From: Clostridium sp. CAG:169
Lineage (GTDB): Bacteria; Bacillota; Clostridia; Oscillospirales; Ruminococcaceae
NCBI GenBank assembly: GCA_000435195.1
Contig: FR880130.1
Coordinates: forward strand, 1-6,939
Reading direction: 5' to 3'
Length of the DNA stretch: 6,939 nt
This document shows positions 1-6,265 of the stretch, one piece after another. Each line of letters starts with the position of its first letter. Positions within the stretch are counted from its first letter, which is position 1. Below the pieces are notes generated by a model. It had not been told where the DNA came from and did not search any database. It worked only from the letters and a program-made list of their open reading frames with translations. The translations under genes and the position numbers were made by a program.

Positions 1-1
1 T

Positions 2-7
2 TGTCAA
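2..7 (-). promoter_or_regulatory. Second leftward -35 box at window edge
   Basis: The minus strand reads CTTGACAA here, a perfect TTGACA -35 hexamer preceded by A-runs (minus-strand AAAAAAA and AAAAAA at about 11-30) resembling an UP element. The matching -10 would lie left of the window and cannot be seen. Together with the promoter at 128-156 it suggests tandem leftward promoters in front of a gene or RNA operon outside the window. Confidence 0.45.
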
Positions 8-127
8 GCTCTTTTTTCAAGATTTTTTTGAACCGCTTTGGCTCAGCTTCTCGAAACTTTCCTGACTGGCTCACCGTTTGGGTACCTATCGGACCGCTCT
101 GGTGTGCCGCTCTCAGACAGCTCAATT

Positions 128-156
128 ATAATACCACGCCAACTTCTTTTTGTCAA
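128..156 (-). promoter_or_regulatory. Strong leftward sigma-A-type promoter
   Basis: On the minus strand a perfect TTGACA (151-156) is followed, after a 17-base spacer, by TATTAT (128-133), with a TGG extended -10 just upstream of it. Transcription would start near 121 and run left out of the window. Upstream of the -35 the plus strand has T-tracts beginning at 161, 171 and 181, which are in helical phase and typical of an UP element or bent DNA. No start codon with a Shine-Dalgarno sequence is visible between this promoter and base 1. The product is therefore either a long-leader gene or a stable RNA; the latter is inference. Confidence 0.7.
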
Positions 157-188
157 CACCTTTTTTACCCTTTTTTTGACTTTTTTTG

Positions 189-206
189 AAAAAACAGGAA
201 AACCTG
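189..206 (-). terminator. Weak possible terminator after small membrane gene
   Basis: On the minus strand CAGG-TTTT-CCTG is followed directly by six T residues (189-194). The stem is only four base pairs plus a possible G-U pair, so it would be a weak intrinsic terminator. Its place 13 bases after the stop codon of the upstream small membrane protein gene supports a role. The T-run also overlaps the A/T tracts upstream of the next promoter, so it may be coincidental. Confidence 0.3.
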
Positions 207-218
207 CGAAAAATCCCC

Positions 219-524
219 TTAAATGGACCTTTTTTCCTCTTTTCCTTCTCTGATATAACTTTGCAATCTCTCCTCTATTCGTTTTTCTGCCTGTTGTAAC
301 GTCAGATTTTCTTCCGAATGTTGCATGAGATAAAACCTTGCCAGTGCCTTCACCTTCCCAATCGGCACCACCCCTTCAATATATCCCTCCTCTCCAAACC
401 GAATCGCCTTATCTTCGATCTGCCATTCCCTCTTCCTTCTTCTGCATCTTCTCTGATACCATTCCATTCCTACCGCTGCGCCGATTGCCACCGCAATAAT
501 CCCCATCATCCAAATCCATTCCAA
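219..524 (-). CDS. Small single-pass membrane protein, function unknown
   Basis: The gene encodes about 101 residues that I do not recognise with confidence. Residues 3-19 form one hydrophobic segment (WIWMMGIIAVAIGAAVG), followed at once by a basic cluster (RRCRRRKR). This predicts a membrane anchor with a cytoplasmic C-terminal part rich in Glu, Lys and Gln, likely helical (residues about 60-100, with EENLTLQQAEKRIEERL). The start chosen is TTG at 522-524, because AAGGAG at 533-538 lies 8 bases upstream. A GTG at 531-533 in the same frame would give 104 residues but overlaps the Shine-Dalgarno sequence. It is transcribed divergently from the SleB-like hydrolase. The anchor-plus-charged-helix layout loosely resembles LLH-type phage holins, but that is weak and there are no other phage genes here. 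Base composition is A/T-richer than the neighbouring hydrolase gene. Confidence 0.7.
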   Translation of the reverse strand: MEWIWMMGIIAVAIGAAVGMEWYQRRCRRRKREWQIEDKAIRFGEEGYIEGVVPIGKVKALARFYLMQHSEENLTLQQAEKRIEERLQSYIREGKEEKRSI

Positions 525-554
525 TACAACCACTCCTTCTTTGATTTCTATTGT

Positions 555-583
555 TACATTATGCCCTCCTCCCCTTCTCGGTT
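555..583 (-). promoter_or_regulatory. Possible sigma-K-like promoter for small membrane gene
   Basis: The minus strand has CATAATGTA (555-563), which matches the sigma-K -10 pattern CATAnnnTA. AACC lies upstream (580-583) after a 16-base spacer, fitting the short AC-containing sigma-K -35. It sits about 15 bases upstream of the gene's Shine-Dalgarno sequence, so the leader would be short. The motif is short and degenerate, so a chance match is quite possible. Mother-cell sporulation expression would fit the divergent SleB neighbour but is inference. Confidence 0.3.
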
Positions 584-670
584 CCCCACTGCTTTTTAAA
601 AACTTTTTCCATCAGCGGATAAGTCCGCCACAATCGGAAAAAATGATGGTTGTATCCATCAATCATCCCC

Positions 671-679
671 AAAGGAGAG
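671..679 (+). promoter_or_regulatory. Ribosome binding site fixing sleB start
   Basis: AAAGGAGAG lies about five bases upstream of the ATG at 685. The open frame extends upstream to a TTG at 541 and has ATG codons at 643 and 646, but none of these has a comparable Shine-Dalgarno sequence. Translation from 685 also places a classical signal peptide at the N-terminus, so this start is preferred. Confidence 0.8.
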
Positions 680-684
680 ATTTT

Positions 685-1386
685 ATGATTTCCAGAGAAA
701 AAGCCTCCAACCTCTTCCGCCTGGCGGTGCTCATGCTCATTAACCTTTGCATCGTCTGTCTTGCTTTTTCCCACACTTCCCCCTTGCCTTCTTCTCAACC
801 TGCCGTGGACGTCCTATCCCAGTACGGCTCCCGTGGAGAGGAGGTCAGCAAAATACAGACCCGACTCAAATCCTGGGGTTACTTCTCCGGCGAAGTCACC
901 GGCTATTACGGCTCCCAGACCACCGAAGCAGTCAAACGCTTCCAGCAAAAACACGGTCTGTCCGCTACCGGCGTCGCCGACCGGAAAACCCTCGAGCTGA
1001 TTGGCATTTCCTCCTCCTCCGGCGCATCGGTTTCCAATGCCGATTTGGAATTGCTTGCCCGCATCATCTCCGCCGAAGCCCGCGGAGAACCTTATATCGG
1101 TCAGGTCGCTGTCGGCGCTGTCGTCCTCAATCGGGTGGAATCCTCCTCCTTTCCCGACAGCATCTCCGGTGTCGTCTACCAGCCCGGAGCCTTCACCGCC
1201 ATCACCGATGGTCAAATCAACGAAGCGGTCACCGACTCTGCCCGCCGCGCTGCACGGGATGCGCTCAACGGCTCTGACCCCACCGGCGGCGCTCTTTACT
1301 ATTATAACCCCGACAAAACCTCCAACCGTTGGATTCGCTCCCGTCCGGTCATCACCCGCATCGGACAGCACCTGTTCTGCTCCTGA
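685..1386 (+). CDS. sleB: SleB-like spore cortex-lytic enzyme
   Basis: This is a probable germination-specific cortex hydrolase of 233 residues. SleB enzymes are lytic transglycosylases acting on muramic-delta-lactam peptidoglycan of the spore cortex, stored in the dormant spore outside the inner membrane. Residues 1-30 form a signal peptide (basic start, hydrophobic core about 12-28). Residues about 46-107 are a PG_binding_1 domain (GSRGEEVSKIQTRL, TTEAVKRFQQKHGL, LSATGVADRKT). After a Ser-rich linker, residues about 120-233 form the hydrolase_2/SleB domain with ARIISAEARGEP, GQVAVGAVVLNRV, PGAFTAI and ALYYYNP. Glu131 in ISAEARGE aligns with the family's catalytic glutamate. Length and domain order fit complete SleB proteins. 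In Bacillus, sleB is followed by ypeB; here a terminator follows and no ypeB is present. No clear sigma-G promoter was found upstream. A vegetative wall hydrolase of the same family is the main alternative. Confidence 0.9.
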   Translation: MISREKASNLFRLAVLMLINLCIVCLAFSHTSPLPSSQPAVDVLSQYGSRGEEVSKIQTRLKSWGYFSGEVTGYYGSQTTEAVKRFQQKHGLSATGVADRKTLELIGISSSSGASVSNADLELLARIISAEARGEPYIGQVAVGAVVLNRVESSSFPDSISGVVYQPGAFTAITDGQINEAVTDSARRAARDALNGSDPTGGALYYYNPDKTSNRWIRSRPVITRIGQHLFCS

Positions 1387-1416
1387 GCCATTTCCTGTTC
1401 ATCTCCTATGCTACGC

Positions 1417-1463
1417 AAAAAAGAGGACCTTCTGCCGTCGTCCGGTCGAAAGTCCTCTTTTTT
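1417..1463. terminator. Bidirectional intrinsic terminator
   Basis: A stem is formed by AAAAAAGAGGAC (1417-1428) and its exact complement GTCCTCTTTTTT (1452-1463). It extends inward by three more pairs after one mismatch, with a loop of about 15 bases. It ends in six T residues on either strand. It lies 30 bases after the sleB stop and only five bases beyond the stop of the convergent lipoprotein gene, so it can serve both transcription units. Confidence 0.9.
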
Positions 1464-1467
1464 CTGA

Positions 1468-1830
1468 TTATTCCTCTTTAATAAACTGAAAGCTTCCCGC
1501 AGCTCCTTTTCCTTCTATATACAGGATATATCTGCCGTTCTCTTCAATCTCGACAGAAAAGGAACCACTCGCCGGATTTTCCATCTCGAACACCGGCTCC
1601 TTCTCCCCCTGTCTGCACAGCCTGATACGAAGGCTTTCCTTCCTTCTTTCCACGCTGCCCTGCATGATGTCCCTTGCCTCTAAGGATAGCTCCTGCTGGT
1701 CGCTTCCGTTAAAGACACGATACTCCATCGACAGCTGGCTTTCGTTTCCGATGCGGTTGCCATCATAACGCACACAGCCGGTCAGCAAGCAGGCAATCAT
1801 CACCGCCGCTGCCAATCCCTTCCCTTTCAC
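1468..1830 (-). CDS. Small secreted lipoprotein, last gene of tex operon
   Basis: This encodes a 120-residue lipoprotein of unknown role. The N-terminus is basic (MKGKG), then hydrophobic (LAAAVMIACLL), and ends in a type II signal peptidase lipobox LLTGC with Cys19 as the lipidated residue. The mature domain of about 100 residues is polar, with a beta-rich look (FSVEIEENGRYILYIEGKG), and resembles a small beta-sandwich rather than an enzyme. No catalytic motif is visible. It starts with GTG at 1828-1830, seven bases from AGGAGGG (1838-1844). An ATG in another frame directly abuts the Shine-Dalgarno sequence but runs only about 24 codons to a stop. It follows the ydbT-like gene by 81 bases without a terminator and is probably the last cistron of that operon. 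The family name is uncertain; the lipoprotein assignment is strong. Confidence 0.85.
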   Translation of the reverse strand: MKGKGLAAAVMIACLLTGCVRYDGNRIGNESQLSMEYRVFNGSDQQELSLEARDIMQGSVERRKESLRIRLCRQGEKEPVFEMENPASGSFSVEIEENGRYILYIEGKGAAGSFQFIKEE

Positions 1831-1911
1831 CTTCCATCCCTCCTTTTGTCTATGAAAGGAAACGAAGCTTTTTCCTCATTTCCTTCAAATCCAAAGGGGA
1901 TGTCCCTCGCT

Positions 1912-3447
1912 TTATTTTTCAGAAGGCTCCCGGCTATCCTTCTTGTCGGCAGATTCTTCCTTGCAATCAAACAGTTGCTCCACCTGCTTTTGCTCCAAAT
2001 CCCGGATATGATGAATCTTTCTTCCTTCTCCATAGGAAAAGAGCCTTAAATCACACCTGCCCTTTCTTTTTTGAAAGATGCTCTGGCTCACCTTGAGCTT
2101 TACAATCCGCTCCGGTCGGATAATGACCTGATGAAGAGAAAACCCCTTGGAGTACCGCAGGGTATAACAGCCCTGTTCGTAGGACACACCCGCTGTAAAC
2201 AGGTCGATGACCTTGACCACCAACAACCATACCAGCGGAAAGGTTGCCATAAAGCTGACCCAACGAATCAGCTGCTCCCAGTTCGGAAACAGTCCCAGCA
2301 GCAGCCACCGCCCTGCCCAAACCAATCCCAGCAACGCTGCCGAACGCCAGATATATCTTCCGGCTGACCGCAGACGGTTCGGCTTTGCTGTCCTTTGAGA
2401 CAGATGATATTCGGGCAGCAGCAGTTGCAAGCTGCGCTCCAGCTGTTTTTTCCGCACACAGGGGATCAAAGCTGACACATCATCCTTAAATTTCCCATAT
2501 CCCACTGTGGACAGAAAAATGGAGTATACCCCCAGCAGGCAGGTCAGCAGCGAGCGGCGAATATCCAGATAGGCAATCTTGTCCGCCGCAATCCGGTAGG
2601 AGCGTTTGGTCAGCAGACCTGCCCGCACCTCCAGCAGATTTTTCCGCCGAATCACATGGAAGTTTGCGTGTCGGGACAGGCTGACCACAAAGGCACACAG
2701 ATAACCAAAGGACAAAATACACGCCAGCGCAAAGGCAGCCGGCGGCACTCCGAAGGCGAGCGTTCTGGTCACATTTTCAAAGGTGCCGTACAGCATCTCG
2801 GAAAACTGCTCTCCCAGAATGTTGCCCGCCTGCGTTACGAAGGTGGAAATCAACAAAACACCTGCAAAGGAGTTGGAGGTCACCATTGCCAGCACAAACA
2901 CATATCGGTTCTTCGGTGTATAGCTTCTGGTGTGTGCCGGCTGCTCCAGATTGTCCGGCAGTTGCAACAGCTTGATGATCTGTCTGCAATCCTTTGTCCG
3001 CAGCAGCATCAGCAAATCCGCCTGTTTCAGTCCCCCTCCCGGTGTATCCACCCGAAGATACGCTCCGCCAAAGAGGCGCACGCTCATCGGTGACACCACA
3101 CTCAGGCAGTTATACCTGGAAACCGGAAGGAAGCGCACCTCCCGTTTCAATACCCCGCGTTTAATCAGCAGCCCTTCCTCCGACACCTCAATGGTAAAGC
3201 TTATCCACAGCAAAACACCCAACGACAAAAATGCCAGCAGAAACACAATATCCATCCACGCACCCTTTGCCCAGTTGGAAATGTTGACCGCAAACTGAAA
3301 CCCGTTCTCCAACGAAAAACTGTTGATGATAACATAGTACAGTCCTCGAACCACCGGCACCAACAGGATGAACAGATACTTCCACAAAATGCTGACGATG
3401 TACAATGGGTGGGAGCGGAACCGTTTAATGGTCGTCGCCTGCTGCAT
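1912..3447 (-). CDS. ydbT: YdbT-like PH domain membrane protein
   Basis: This 511-residue polytopic membrane protein has three repeats of a unit made of two membrane helices plus a bacterial PH (bPH2, DUF304) domain. Hydrophobic segments lie at about 16-45, 65-86, 181-205, 230-256, 367-388 and 395-415. bPH2 domains follow each pair at about 86-162, 260-340 and 416-495. The first has the clearest family pattern (GLLIKRGVLKREVRFLPVSR, then SVRLFGGAYLRVDTPGG). The highly charged tail (about 496-511) is non-conserved in appearance. It starts at ATG 3445-3447 with GGAGGTGG (3451-3458) upstream, inside the 3' end of the ydbS-like gene, overlapping it by 23 bases and suggesting translational coupling. 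B. subtilis YdbT has a comparable size and is encoded beside YdbS. The pair has been linked to resistance to exported antimicrobial compounds, but the molecular role is poorly defined. Confidence 0.88.
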   Translation of the reverse strand: MQQATTIKRFRSHPLYIVSILWKYLFILLVPVVRGLYYVIINSFSLENGFQFAVNISNWAKGAWMDIVFLLAFLSLGVLLWISFTIEVSEEGLLIKRGVLKREVRFLPVSRYNCLSVVSPMSVRLFGGAYLRVDTPGGGLKQADLLMLLRTKDCRQIIKLLQLPDNLEQPAHTRSYTPKNRYVFVLAMVTSNSFAGVLLISTFVTQAGNILGEQFSEMLYGTFENVTRTLAFGVPPAAFALACILSFGYLCAFVVSLSRHANFHVIRRKNLLEVRAGLLTKRSYRIAADKIAYLDIRRSLLTCLLGVYSIFLSTVGYGKFKDDVSALIPCVRKKQLERSLQLLLPEYHLSQRTAKPNRLRSAGRYIWRSAALLGLVWAGRWLLLGLFPNWEQLIRWVSFMATFPLVWLLVVKVIDLFTAGVSYEQGCYTLRYSKGFSLHQVIIRPERIVKLKVSQSIFQKRKGRCDLRLFSYGEGRKIHHIRDLEQKQVEQLFDCKEESADKKDSREPSEK

Positions 3448-3886
3448 ACTCCACCTCCATCTTTTTCCCCAGCTGTATGCGCAGCAGCCTTGCTTCCTCG
3501 TATGGGATGCAGTACAGTTGCACCACCCCTCCTGCTGCGTGCAGCCGCAGAGTCGCCAGGTCCATCAGCCGTTGCAGCGGTGTCTGGCTCAGGGTAGTGT
3601 ACTGCAAATTTCGGACATACACCACATCGGTCTGACTGTAGACTACTCCTCTGCTGACTCGAATCTGCTTTCCGCCGACCGAATAGCTATAACAGTGATG
3701 ATACATCGGATAATACACAAAGCACAGCAACACAAACACTGCCATCCAGATCAGGGTCAGGATGGTAAAAAGCTTTGCCGCCGTATAATATAAAAATCCG
3801 CCCAGCAGCGCCGGTACCAGACAGCCAATCAACAGCCGGATGCGCCAGTACAGCAGCGCCCTTTCCGGCAAACGCTGTGTGGTCAA
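3425..3886 (-). CDS. ydbS: YdbS-like PH domain membrane protein
   Basis: This 153-residue protein has two hydrophobic helices (about 14-34 and 39-61) and then one bPH2/DUF304 domain (about 65-140). The domain carries the family pattern IRVSRGVVYSQTDVVYVRNL, then TPLQRLMDLATLRLHAAGG. It is the usual small partner of YdbT, and the adjacent overlapping ydbT-like gene confirms the pairing. Both are expected in the cytoplasmic membrane, probably as a complex (inference). It begins with TTG at 3884-3886, seven bases after a perfect AGGAGGG (3894-3900). The ATG at 3891-3893 touches the Shine-Dalgarno sequence and opens a different frame that lacks PH-domain features, so it is not the start. The gene lies 40 bases after the tex stop with no terminator between them, indicating co-transcription. 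Confidence 0.88.
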   Translation of the reverse strand: MTTQRLPERALLYWRIRLLIGCLVPALLGGFLYYTAAKLFTILTLIWMAVFVLLCFVYYPMYHHCYSYSVGGKQIRVSRGVVYSQTDVVYVRNLQYTTLSQTPLQRLMDLATLRLHAAGGVVQLYCIPYEEARLLRIQLGKKMEVEYAAGDDH

Positions 3887-3900
3887 GGTCCATCCCTCCT
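3884..3900 (-). promoter_or_regulatory. RBS and TTG start of ydbS-like gene
   Basis: The minus strand reads AGGAGGGATGGACCTTG. The Shine-Dalgarno sequence (3894-3900) is immediately followed by an out-of-frame ATG, and the true TTG start comes seven bases after the Shine-Dalgarno sequence. The same arrangement, AGGAGGGATGGAAGGTG, occurs at the lipoprotein gene (1828-1844). Spacing decides the start in both cases. Confidence 0.75.
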
Positions 3901-3926
3901 TTTCTCGTTGTTTTCTTCCTTTTCCC

Positions 3927-6095
3927 TTACAGGTCCTTCATCGTCAATGAGATGCGTCTGCGCTCCAGATCCACCTCCAGCACCTTAACCTGTACGATGT
4001 CCCCGACCTTGAGCACCTGCGACGGATGGGAGATGCGCCGTTTAGAAATCTGCGAAATATGCACCAGCCCATCCTCATGGACGGCAATATCGACAAATGC
4101 GCCAAAGTCGGTGACATTGCGCACCGTTCCGGTCAGCACCATCCCTTCTTTCAAGTCGCTCATCTCCATCACATCGGTGCGCAGCAGCGGCTTTGGCAGC
4201 TCGTCCCTTGGGTCCCGTCCCGGCTTGCTCAGCTCGGCGACCATATCCCACAGGGTCGGCTCTCCTACTCCGATGCGCTGTGCAACCTGCGCCTGTCCCA
4301 TCTGTGCTACCCGCTGTGCCAGTTGCTCCAGCTTGCCTTCCAGCAAATCCTGTGTCTGATAGCCGCACAGGGTCAGCAGCTTTTGGGCAGCCGGATAACT
4401 CTCGGGATGGACGCCGGTGCGATCGAGCGGTTCTTCACTCTCCGGCACCCGCAGAAATCCCGCACACTGCTCAAACGCCTTCTTTCCCAATTTGGGAACC
4501 TTCATCAGCTGGCTGCGCTTGGTAAAGCTGCCGCTCTCCTCCCGATAGCTGACAATGTTTTTCGCTACCGTCTGGTTGATGCCTGCCACATAGGACAGCA
4601 GCGACTGGCTGGCAGTGTTCAAATCCACACCCACCCGGTTGACGCAGTCCTCCACCACGCCTCCCAAAGCAGCATCCATCTCCTTTGCCGGCATATCATG
4701 CTGATACTGCCCGACCCCAATCGACTTCGGGTCGATTTTCACCAGCTCTGCCAGCGGGTCCTGCAACCGCCGTGCAATGGAAACGGCACTGCGCAGGGAA
4801 ACATCAAACTGCGGAAATTCTTTTGCTCCCAGCTCGGACGCCGAATAGACCGAGGCGCCCGCCTCGCTGACCACCATGTAGGATACCTTGCGCTGCAATT
4901 TGGGATTCAGCTCTCCCAGCAGCTGCGCCACAAAGATTTCCGACTCCTTGCTGGCGGTCCCGTTTCCAACGGCAATCACCGTCACCCCATACTTTTGAAT
5001 CAGCTGCGTGAGTATCTTTTTTGCCTCTTCGGTCCTGCTTGCCGGCGGGGTCGGATAAACCACCGTCGTATCCAGCACCTTTCCGGTGGGGTCCACCACC
5101 GCAATCTTGCATCCGGTTCGATAGGCAGGGTCAAACCCCATCGTCACCGCTCCTTTGACCGGCGGCTGCATCAGCAGATTTTTCAGGTTTTCCGAAAACA
5201 CCCCGATGGCTTGCGCATCAGCACGCTCGGTCAGCTGCGCCCGAATTTGTCGTTCCAACGATGGAAACAGCAGCCGCTTGTAGCTGTCCTCGCAGACCTC
5301 CCGCAGCTGTTTTGCAAAGGGAGAGTTTTTTCGAATCAGCTCCTGCTCCAGCAGATGAAGCGCAGCCTGCGAATCTGCCTCCAGGCTCACCTTCAGCGCC
5401 TCCTCCCGCTCTCCGCGGTCGATGGCAAGCACCCGATGGGAAGGGATTTTTCCAATGGATTCGCTGTAATCTGAATACATTTTGTATATCTTATTTTCTT
5501 TTGTACCAATAGTTGTCAAAATCCGCGCATTTTTTTGCAGATAATCCCGCAATCTTGCCCGAACCTGCGGGGAATCGCTCAACTGCTCTGCCAAGATGTC
5601 CTGCGCACCGGCAATCGCCTGTGCAGCATCCTCCACTCCTTTTTTCGGGTCGATAAACTTTTGTGCCTCCTGTTCCAGCGAGCTGCCCTGCCGCTGTGCC
5701 TGCAAAAACTGCGCCAACGGCTCCAGACCCTTCTCTCTTGCTGCCGAAGCGCGGGTCTTTCTCTTCTGCTTATAGGGACGGTAGATGTCCTCCACCTCCG
5801 AAAGGAGGCTGGCTCGCTGTAGGCTTACCTCGACCTGATTCAGCTGCTGCTCATTGAGCTTCCCGCTTGCCTGAATGAGGGCGAACACCTCTTCCCTGCG
5901 TTTTTGCAGGCTGCGCAGATACCGCAGCCGTTCCTCCAAAGCGCGCAGCACGGTGTCATCCAGACCGCCGGTGACCTCCTTGCGATACCGCGCGATAAAG
6001 GGAATGGTGTTGTCCTCATCCAGCAGCCGCACCGCGCTTTCTGCCTGCTGCCGCCCAATCGACAGCTCCTTTGCCAGCGTTTCGATCATGTCCAT
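3927..6095 (-). CDS. tex: Tex family S1 RNA-binding transcription accessory protein
   Basis: This is a full-length Tex protein of 722 residues, close to the usual 720-780. Tex is a cytoplasmic nucleic-acid-binding protein tied to transcription and RNA handling (Pseudomonas Tex structure; E. coli YhgF, B. subtilis YdcI). Domains in order: helical Tex_N region about 1-200 (NTIPFIARYRKEVTGGLDD, EVEDIYRPYKQKRKTRA); YqgF/RNase H-like domain about 315-455 (GFDPAYRTGCKIAVVD, VIAVGNGTASKESE); helix-hairpin-helix pair about 485-560 (VGVDLNTASQSLLSYVAGI, LMKVPKLGKKAFEQCAGF); and a C-terminal S1 domain about 647-719 (GTVRNVTDFGAFVDI, DGLVHISQIS). The start ATG at 6093-6095 has GGAGAGG (6106-6112) ten bases upstream; the ATG two codons later is too far. 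It is the first gene of the operon continuing into the ydbS/ydbT-like genes and the lipoprotein. Long reading frames on the opposite strand are compositional shadows. Confidence 0.97.
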   Translation of the reverse strand: MDMIETLAKELSIGRQQAESAVRLLDEDNTIPFIARYRKEVTGGLDDTVLRALEERLRYLRSLQKRREEVFALIQASGKLNEQQLNQVEVSLQRASLLSEVEDIYRPYKQKRKTRASAAREKGLEPLAQFLQAQRQGSSLEQEAQKFIDPKKGVEDAAQAIAGAQDILAEQLSDSPQVRARLRDYLQKNARILTTIGTKENKIYKMYSDYSESIGKIPSHRVLAIDRGEREEALKVSLEADSQAALHLLEQELIRKNSPFAKQLREVCEDSYKRLLFPSLERQIRAQLTERADAQAIGVFSENLKNLLMQPPVKGAVTMGFDPAYRTGCKIAVVDPTGKVLDTTVVYPTPPASRTEEAKKILTQLIQKYGVTVIAVGNGTASKESEIFVAQLLGELNPKLQRKVSYMVVSEAGASVYSASELGAKEFPQFDVSLRSAVSIARRLQDPLAELVKIDPKSIGVGQYQHDMPAKEMDAALGGVVEDCVNRVGVDLNTASQSLLSYVAGINQTVAKNIVSYREESGSFTKRSQLMKVPKLGKKAFEQCAGFLRVPESEEPLDRTGVHPESYPAAQKLLTLCGYQTQDLLEGKLEQLAQRVAQMGQAQVAQRIGVGEPTLWDMVAELSKPGRDPRDELPKPLLRTDVMEMSDLKEGMVLTGTVRNVTDFGAFVDIAVHEDGLVHISQISKRRISHPSQVLKVGDIVQVKVLEVDLERRRISLTMKDL

Positions 6096-6127
6096 ATCCG
6101 TTCATCCTCTCCGCGTTCTTTGTTTTC

Positions 6128-6157
6128 ACTATACCACAGTTTGTCCTGTTATGAAAA
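6128..6157 (-). promoter_or_regulatory. Probable tex operon promoter
   Basis: On the minus strand TGG-TATAGT gives an extended -10 (TATAGT at 6128-6133). A poor -35 (TTTTCA at 6152-6157, 18-base spacer) lies upstream. An extended -10 can compensate for a weak -35. The start would be near 6121, giving a leader of about 26 bases with the Shine-Dalgarno sequence well placed. Confidence 0.55.
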
Positions 6158-6212
6158 CAAAAAGATGCAAATTTATTATCCGTTTTGTTGATTTTTCTGT
6201 ATTATTTTGTTT

Positions 6213-6265
6213 TTGTATAGTTCTTGTATTTCCTTTTTGTATTATATCATCTTATTTATACAAAA
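6213..6265. repeat. TTGTAT repeat cluster with inverted copy
   Basis: TTGTAT occurs at 6213-6218, 6224-6229 and 6237-6242, with spacings of 11 and 13 bases. An inverted copy is at 6258-6263; TTTTGTAT (6235-6242) and ATACAAAA (6258-6265) form an eight-base inverted repeat around 15 bases. The cluster lies between the DUF4340 gene terminator and the tex promoter. It could be a protein-binding site, but low complexity makes chance plausible. Confidence 0.3.
6241..6249 (-). promoter_or_regulatory. Possible second upstream tex promoter
   Basis: The minus strand has TGA-TATAAT, an exact extended -10 (TATAAT at 6241-6246). No good -35 hexamer lies 16-18 bases upstream. The surrounding 110 bases are very A/T-rich, so a chance match is likely enough that I rank it below the site at 6128. 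If used, it would give a leader of about 140 bases containing the ATACAA repeats. Confidence 0.3.

Noticed and set aside
39..73. Direct repeat TGGCTCA (39-45 and 67-73) in the left leader region, considered as an RNA structural or att-type element
   Set aside because: It is only seven bases, does not form a hairpin, and there is no integrase or tRNA nearby.
1..253. Plus-strand frames at 1-189 and 38-253
   Set aside because: They run through T-rich intergenic DNA with promoter elements on the other strand, are Phe-rich from the T-tracts, and have no ribosome binding site.
541..684. N-terminal extension of sleB to the TTG at 541
   Set aside because: There is no Shine-Dalgarno sequence at 541, and the extension would place 48 residues before the signal peptide. 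The ATG at 685 has AAAGGAGAG at good spacing.
747..1489. Long alternative frames on both strands across the sleB gene (747-1277, 1001-1489, 814-1371 minus)
   Set aside because: Low-complexity Pro/Ser/Arg or Gly/Asp-rich translations overlapping the SleB frame with its recognisable motifs; they are shadows.
1827..2033. A 68-codon minus-strand frame overlapping the 3' end of the ydbT-like gene
   Set aside because: It overlaps the ydbT-like coding sequence in another frame and encodes no recognisable motif. Its end next to the lipoprotein start is coincidental.
3687..3893. Minus-strand frame starting at the ATG next to the ydbS Shine-Dalgarno sequence
   Set aside because: The ATG directly touches the Shine-Dalgarno sequence, and the 68-residue product lacks PH-domain features. 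The TTG frame encodes a full YdbS-like protein.
4026..5474. A 482-codon open frame on the plus strand inside tex
   Set aside because: It is fully antisense to a clear Tex gene, is dominated by Leu, Gln, His and Arg with no recognisable domain, and has no good ribosome binding site. It is a shadow of codon bias in the real gene.
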